Source: Komagataeibacter sucrofermentans DSM 15973
GTDB taxonomy: Bacteria; Pseudomonadota; Alphaproteobacteria; Acetobacterales; Acetobacteraceae
Reading direction: 5' to 3'
Assembly (NCBI RefSeq): GCF_040581405.1
Contig: NZ_CP137158.1
Span: 1-64,000, forward strand
Length of the DNA stretch: 64,000 nt
The notes under the pieces were generated by a model. It saw nothing but the letters and a program-made list of their open reading frames with translations, had not been told where the DNA came from and searched no databases. Made by a program: the position numbers and the translations under genes. This document shows, one piece after another, positions 60,486 through 64,000 of the stretch (positions within the stretch are counted from its first letter, which is position 1; each line of letters begins with the position of its first letter).

Positions 60486-63400
60486 TGGCACATGCCTACC
60501 TTGCCACCCTGATCCGCGCGCGCATGCTGGTGCTGGGCGGTCTTGGCCTGCTGCTGGCCGCGGGCATCATGACTGTCCTGGGCCTGCCGGTGGAAGCGGT
60601 GCCGGATATTTCGCCCCGGCAGGTTCTCGTCTCGGTCGTGGCGCCGGGCCTTGCGACGGAGGAAGTGGAAAAACTCATCACCTTTCCCGTCGAGACCAGC
60701 ATGACCGGAATCCCCGGCATGACTGACCTGCGTTCCGTATCGCGCGGCGGCGTCTCGGTGGTGTATGTGCAGTTTGCCGATGATACCGACATCAACCTGG
60801 ACCGCACCCGCGTGAACGAGCGCATACAGCAGGCGCGTTCAAACATATCCGTGCCCGGCATTACCGTCAGCATGGGGCCGCTGGCCACTGGCATGGGCGA
60901 AATCATGCAGTTCCAGATCCGTGGCGCGGGGCGTTCGCTCATGGAACTCAACCGCATCATGAACTGGACCGTGGTGCCGCAGATGCGTCTTGTACCCGGT
61001 GTGGTGGATGTCAACGTCAATGGCGGGGCGGAAGAAACCTATGAGGTGACGCTGGACCCCGCGCGGCTGATCGGCAGCAACCTTTCGGTAGGCGAGGTCT
61101 ATCGTGCGGTGGATGCCGGCAACGCGGCATCCGGCGGCGGATGGATCACGCACCATGCCGAACAGCAGAGCGTGGTCGGACGCGGGCTGGTCGGCAGCCT
61201 GGCCGACTTTGGCAACATTGCCGTGCGCACCAACCCCGATGGGTCCGCCGTGCGGCTGCGCGATCTTGGCCGCGTGCGCGCAGGCGCGCGCACCCGTCTG
61301 GGGGCGGTAACGCGTGACGGGCAGGGCGAGATTGTGATCGGCGTGGTGATGATGGAAAGCGGGGCGAGTTCCAACGCAACGCTTGCCGCGATCGACCGCG
61401 CCCTGCCGGGCATAAGGCAGGCGCTGCCCGCCGGGGTTACGATCGAACCCTATTACACCCGCGCCACCCTGACCGGGCAGACCATCGCCACCGTGCGTGA
61501 CAACCTGGTCATGGGCGCCGTGCTGGTGGTGGGGGTGCTGGTGGTGGTGATCGGGAGCTGGCAGGCCGCCCTTGTCATTGCCTCGGTCATTCCGGTTGCC
61601 CTTGTCTGCGCGATGGCGGGCATGCGGCAGTTCGGTATCTCGGCCAACCTGCTCAGCCTTGGCGCAATCGATTTCGGCATGATTGTCGATGGTTCGCTGG
61701 TGGTGATCGAACATGTGCTGTCGCGGCGGGAGGAAGAACCGGAAGCGGAATTCATCCCGCTGGTCATCTCGTCCGTGCAGCAGGTCATGCGCCCGGTGGG
61801 GTTTGCCATACTGGTCATCATCATGGTCTACCTGCCGATCCTGACCCTGCAGGGGATCGAGGGGCACATGTTCCGCCCCATGGCGCAGACGGTCATCATG
61901 GCGCTGCTGGCGTCGCTGGCGTACTGCTTCATCTGCGTGCCCGTCCTGGCCGCCCTTGCGCTGGGGGGCGTGCGGCCTGCGGGTGATACGCGGCTGATTG
62001 CCTTCCTGCGCCGGCCCTATACCCATATGGTGACATGGGGGGAAACCCATCCACGCATCCTGTTTGGCGGTACGCTGGTGGTGCTGGCCCTTTCAGCGGG
62101 GCTTGCGATGAGGCTGGGCGGTGAGTTCATTCCCCAGCTTGATGAAGGGGCGCTGGCGGTCACCACCACGCGGCTGCCCTCGGCCTCGCTCGACACCGTG
62201 CTGGCGTCGGTCACGAAGCAGGAACAGATCCTGCGCCGCTTTCCCGAAGTGCGCTCCGTGGTCAGCAATACCGGCACATCCGCCATTCCGACCGACCCGA
62301 TGGGCGTGAACGAGACCGACAGCTTCATCTTCCTCAACCCGCCCTCTACATGGAAGACCGCCCGCACGCAGGCGGGGCTTGTGGCCGCGATGGATGACAC
62401 CCTGCGGCGCGAACTGCCCGATGCGCTGTATTCGTGGAGCCAGCCGGTGCAGATGCGCATGGACGACCTGCTGTCTGGCGTGCGCACGCAGATCGCGGTG
62501 TCGATCTTTGGCGATGACCTGGCCACGCTGGCCAATCTGGGTGACCGGGTGGTGGCAGCCATGTCGGGGGTGAAGGGAGCGGCAGACGTCGCGGCGGCGG
62601 GTGATGGCACCGTACCGCTGATCGTCGCCGATATCGACCGCACGCAGGCCGCCAGCCGCAATGTGGCGGTGCAGGACATTCTGGATACGGTGGAGGCGGT
62701 TGGCGGGCATGTCGGTACAAGGCCGGTCATCGTGGACAATGCCATCATCGGCACGCAGGTGCGTCTTGACCCCCGCACTGTTACATCTGCCGCCGCCGTC
62801 GCCGCGCTGCAGGTCCGGCGCATGGACGGGCAGGGCAATGTCCTGCTGTCACAGGTGGCGCATGTGCATGAAGTCGATGGCCCGCCGCGCATAAGCCGTG
62901 ACCGGGTCCGCCGGCGCATGGTGGTGCAGGCCAATGTGCGCGGGCGCGACCTGGCCGGTTACGTGGCCGAAGCGCAGGCCCGTGTGGCGCGGGAGGTGAA
63001 ACTGCCCGCAGGATATACCATGGAATGGGACGGGCAGTTCCGTAACCTGCAATCAGCCACAAGGCGGCTGGAAATCGTGCTGCCCGTTGCCCTTGGCCTG
63101 ATCTTTGCGCTGCTGGTGGTGGCGTTTGGCGCGGTGCGGCCCGCGCTGCTGGTGTTCGTCAACCTGCCGGTGGCGGCAACCGGCGGCATCGTGGCGCTGA
63201 CGCTGCGCGGCATGCCGTTCAGCATTTCGGCGGGGATCGGCTTCATCGCGCTGTTTGGCGTGGCGATCCTGAATGGCGTGGTGCTGGTCAGTGAGATCGC
63301 AGCCCTGCGGGCACGGGGAATGGCCGTGGCACAGGCGGCCTTTGCGGCCGCGGAATCCCGCTTCCGTCCCGTCATGGCCACAGCCCTTGTCGCCAGCCTT

Positions 63401-63559
63401 GGCTTTTTTCCCATGGCGTTTTCCGACAGTGCCGGGGCGGAGGTCGAACGCCCGCTGGCCAGCGTGGTGATCGGGGGACTGGTTTCGTCCACGCTCCTGA
63501 CGTTGCTGGTATTGCCTTCATTATACGCCCGGGTCATGCGGGAAAAGGATCAGGACTGA
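60485..63559 (+). CDS. czcA: Heavy-metal RND efflux pump CzcA-like
   Basis: The 1024-residue RND transporter has twelve predicted helices. Transmembrane helix IV carries LGAIDFGMIVDGSLVVIEHVL, with D396, D402 and E409, the proton-relay residues in the spacing of CzcA (DFG...VDG...E). This DFGxxVDG form is that of divalent-cation pumps (Co, Zn, Cd, Ni) and unlike the Cu/Ag type. The N-terminus (PVEAVPDISPRQVLVSVVAPGLATEEVEKLITFPVE) is standard. Substrate cannot be narrowed further. Confidence 0.95.
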   Translation: MAHAYLATLIRARMLVLGGLGLLLAAGIMTVLGLPVEAVPDISPRQVLVSVVAPGLATEEVEKLITFPVETSMTGIPGMTDLRSVSRGGVSVVYVQFADDTDINLDRTRVNERIQQARSNISVPGITVSMGPLATGMGEIMQFQIRGAGRSLMELNRIMNWTVVPQMRLVPGVVDVNVNGGAEETYEVTLDPARLIGSNLSVGEVYRAVDAGNAASGGGWITHHAEQQSVVGRGLVGSLADFGNIAVRTNPDGSAVRLRDLGRVRAGARTRLGAVTRDGQGEIVIGVVMMESGASSNATLAAIDRALPGIRQALPAGVTIEPYYTRATLTGQTIATVRDNLVMGAVLVVGVLVVVIGSWQAALVIASVIPVALVCAMAGMRQFGISANLLSLGAIDFGMIVDGSLVVIEHVLSRREEEPEAEFIPLVISSVQQVMRPVGFAILVIIMVYLPILTLQGIEGHMFRPMAQTVIMALLASLAYCFICVPVLAALALGGVRPAGDTRLIAFLRRPYTHMVTWGETHPRILFGGTLVVLALSAGLAMRLGGEFIPQLDEGALAVTTTRLPSASLDTVLASVTKQEQILRRFPEVRSVVSNTGTSAIPTDPMGVNETDSFIFLNPPSTWKTARTQAGLVAAMDDTLRRELPDALYSWSQPVQMRMDDLLSGVRTQIAVSIFGDDLATLANLGDRVVAAMSGVKGAADVAAAGDGTVPLIVADIDRTQAASRNVAVQDILDTVEAVGGHVGTRPVIVDNAIIGTQVRLDPRTVTSAAAVAALQVRRMDGQGNVLLSQVAHVHEVDGPPRISRDRVRRRMVVQANVRGRDLAGYVAEAQARVAREVKLPAGYTMEWDGQFRNLQSATRRLEIVLPVALGLIFALLVVAFGAVRPALLVFVNLPVAATGGIVALTLRGMPFSISAGIGFIALFGVAILNGVVLVSEIAALRARGMAVAQAAFAAAESRFRPVMATALVASLGFFPMAFSDSAGAEVERPLASVVIGGLVSSTLLTLLVLPSLYARVMREKDQD

Positions 63560-64000
63560 TGCGTATCCTTATTGTCGAGGATGAATACGATCTGGGTGTG
63601 GCGGTGCAGGAGCGCGTGGGTCTGGACGGGCATGCCGTGGACTGGTTCACGACGCTGGAGGACGCGCGCGCGGCCATGGCAACGGTGGATTATGATTTCA
63701 TACTGCTCGACCTTGGCCTGCCCGATGGAAGCGGGCGCGACCTGCTGCGTGAGGTCCGCCGGACATCGTCTGACATCGCCATCCTCATCACCACGGCAGA
63801 AGACCAGATCAGTGACCGTATCGCGGGTCTGTCCGAAGGGGCGGATGATTATATCGTCAAGCCCTATGACCTGAATGAACTCGTGGCCCGCATTGCGGCG
63901 GTAGCCCGCCGGTATGCATCGCCGCGCAGGCAGGCGCACTGCCGCGTGGGAGAGATTACGATAGACCGGGAGAACCGGTCCGTATCGCGTGATGGCGAGC
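63559..64000 (+). CDS. czcR: OmpR/PhoB-type response regulator of the efflux operon (3' cut by window end)
   Basis: ATG at 63559 overlaps the czcA stop (TGATG). The receiver domain is complete: MRILIVEDEYDLG, the phospho-acceptor Asp in FILLDLGLPDGSGRDLL (about residue 51) and the switch Lys in GADDYIVKPYDLNELVARI. A winged-helix domain is beginning (VGEITIDRENRSVSRDGE) when the window stops. CzcR-type regulators activate czc genes with a sensor kinase, expected next. The name is by context. Confidence 0.9.
   Translation, partial: MRILIVEDEYDLGVAVQERVGLDGHAVDWFTTLEDARAAMATVDYDFILLDLGLPDGSGRDLLREVRRTSSDIAILITTAEDQISDRIAGLSEGADDYIVKPYDLNELVARIAAVARRYASPRRQAHCRVGEITIDRENRSVSRDGE

Noticed and set aside
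60839-62050. Minus-strand frame of about 400 codons opposite czcA
   Set aside because: His/Asp/Arg-rich low-complexity shadow of czcA.

Overview
The window looks like accessory DNA, a large plasmid or integrative element, from an acetic acid bacterium (Acetobacteraceae; a Komagataeibacter, Gluconacetobacter or Acetobacter relative). The grounds are the cytochrome bd-type quinol oxidase with a DUF2474 partner, three Ros/MucR-type regulators, GC-rich alphaproteobacterial coding style, and a dense load of IS5-family elements and a MITE. No replication or partition gene, rRNA, tRNA or CRISPR array was found, so plasmid versus chromosomal element cannot be settled here.

Layout. 1-1610: the end of a cytochrome bd/CIO oxidase operon (cydA end, cydB, DUF2474 gene) closed by a perfect hairpin terminator. 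1765-9545: a graveyard of insertion sequences and contact-dependent-inhibition (CdiA-like) pieces. Three IS5-family elements plus an IS701 remnant lie ahead of a CdiA-type toxin tip that is itself split by a fourth IS5-family element, followed by two putative immunity genes and decayed hemagglutinin shafts. 9605-13198: candidate oriT, a small accessory gene and a 1072-aa MOBF relaxase-helicase. 13356-17648: a tandemly duplicated cassette of mucR, a convergent effector gene and a small upstream gene. The effector is a Fic protein in one copy and an ADP-ribosyltransferase-like protein in the other.

17692-53403: an almost complete Dot/Icm-like (IncI/R64-like, type IVB) conjugation apparatus in three blocks. 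Block A (minus strand, 26921 down to 17692) is dotD-dotC-dotB-icmT-orf-lytic transglycosylase-dotM-orf-dotL-DUF1173. Block B (minus, 43192 down to 30059) is a GcrA-like regulator, then dotI-dotH-dotG-dotF-icmC-icmD-dotN-dotO, the order of R64 traM-N-O-P-Q-R-T-U. Block C (plus, 44441-51814) is a TcpQ-like gene, several unassigned secreted or coiled-coil proteins, dotA and a lipoprotein gene, followed by a minus-strand membrane protein and a DsbC/TrbB-like gene. Blocks A and B are interrupted by toxin-antitoxin modules (RES/ParS-type and BrnT/XRE), a DUF433 regulator, an IS1182-type element and a MITE. A double-HTH XRE regulator (43441-44244) sits between the divergent blocks B and C.

53465-57480: small genes (WGR protein, third MucR), a decayed mazEF pair and a decayed IS5-family transposase. 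57602-64000: a heavy-metal RND efflux operon (small periplasmic protein, czcC, czcB, czcA) continuing into an OmpR-type response regulator cut by the window end, with a near-consensus Fur box upstream.

How it fits together: the MOBF relaxase would process oriT and hand DNA to the DotL coupling complex (DotL/DotM/DotN). DotB and DotO would energise the channel built from DotC/D/H/G/F, DotI, DotA and IcmC/D/T. Toxin-antitoxin, CDI and Fic/ART modules are typical stability or competition cargo, and the czc operon is resistance cargo.
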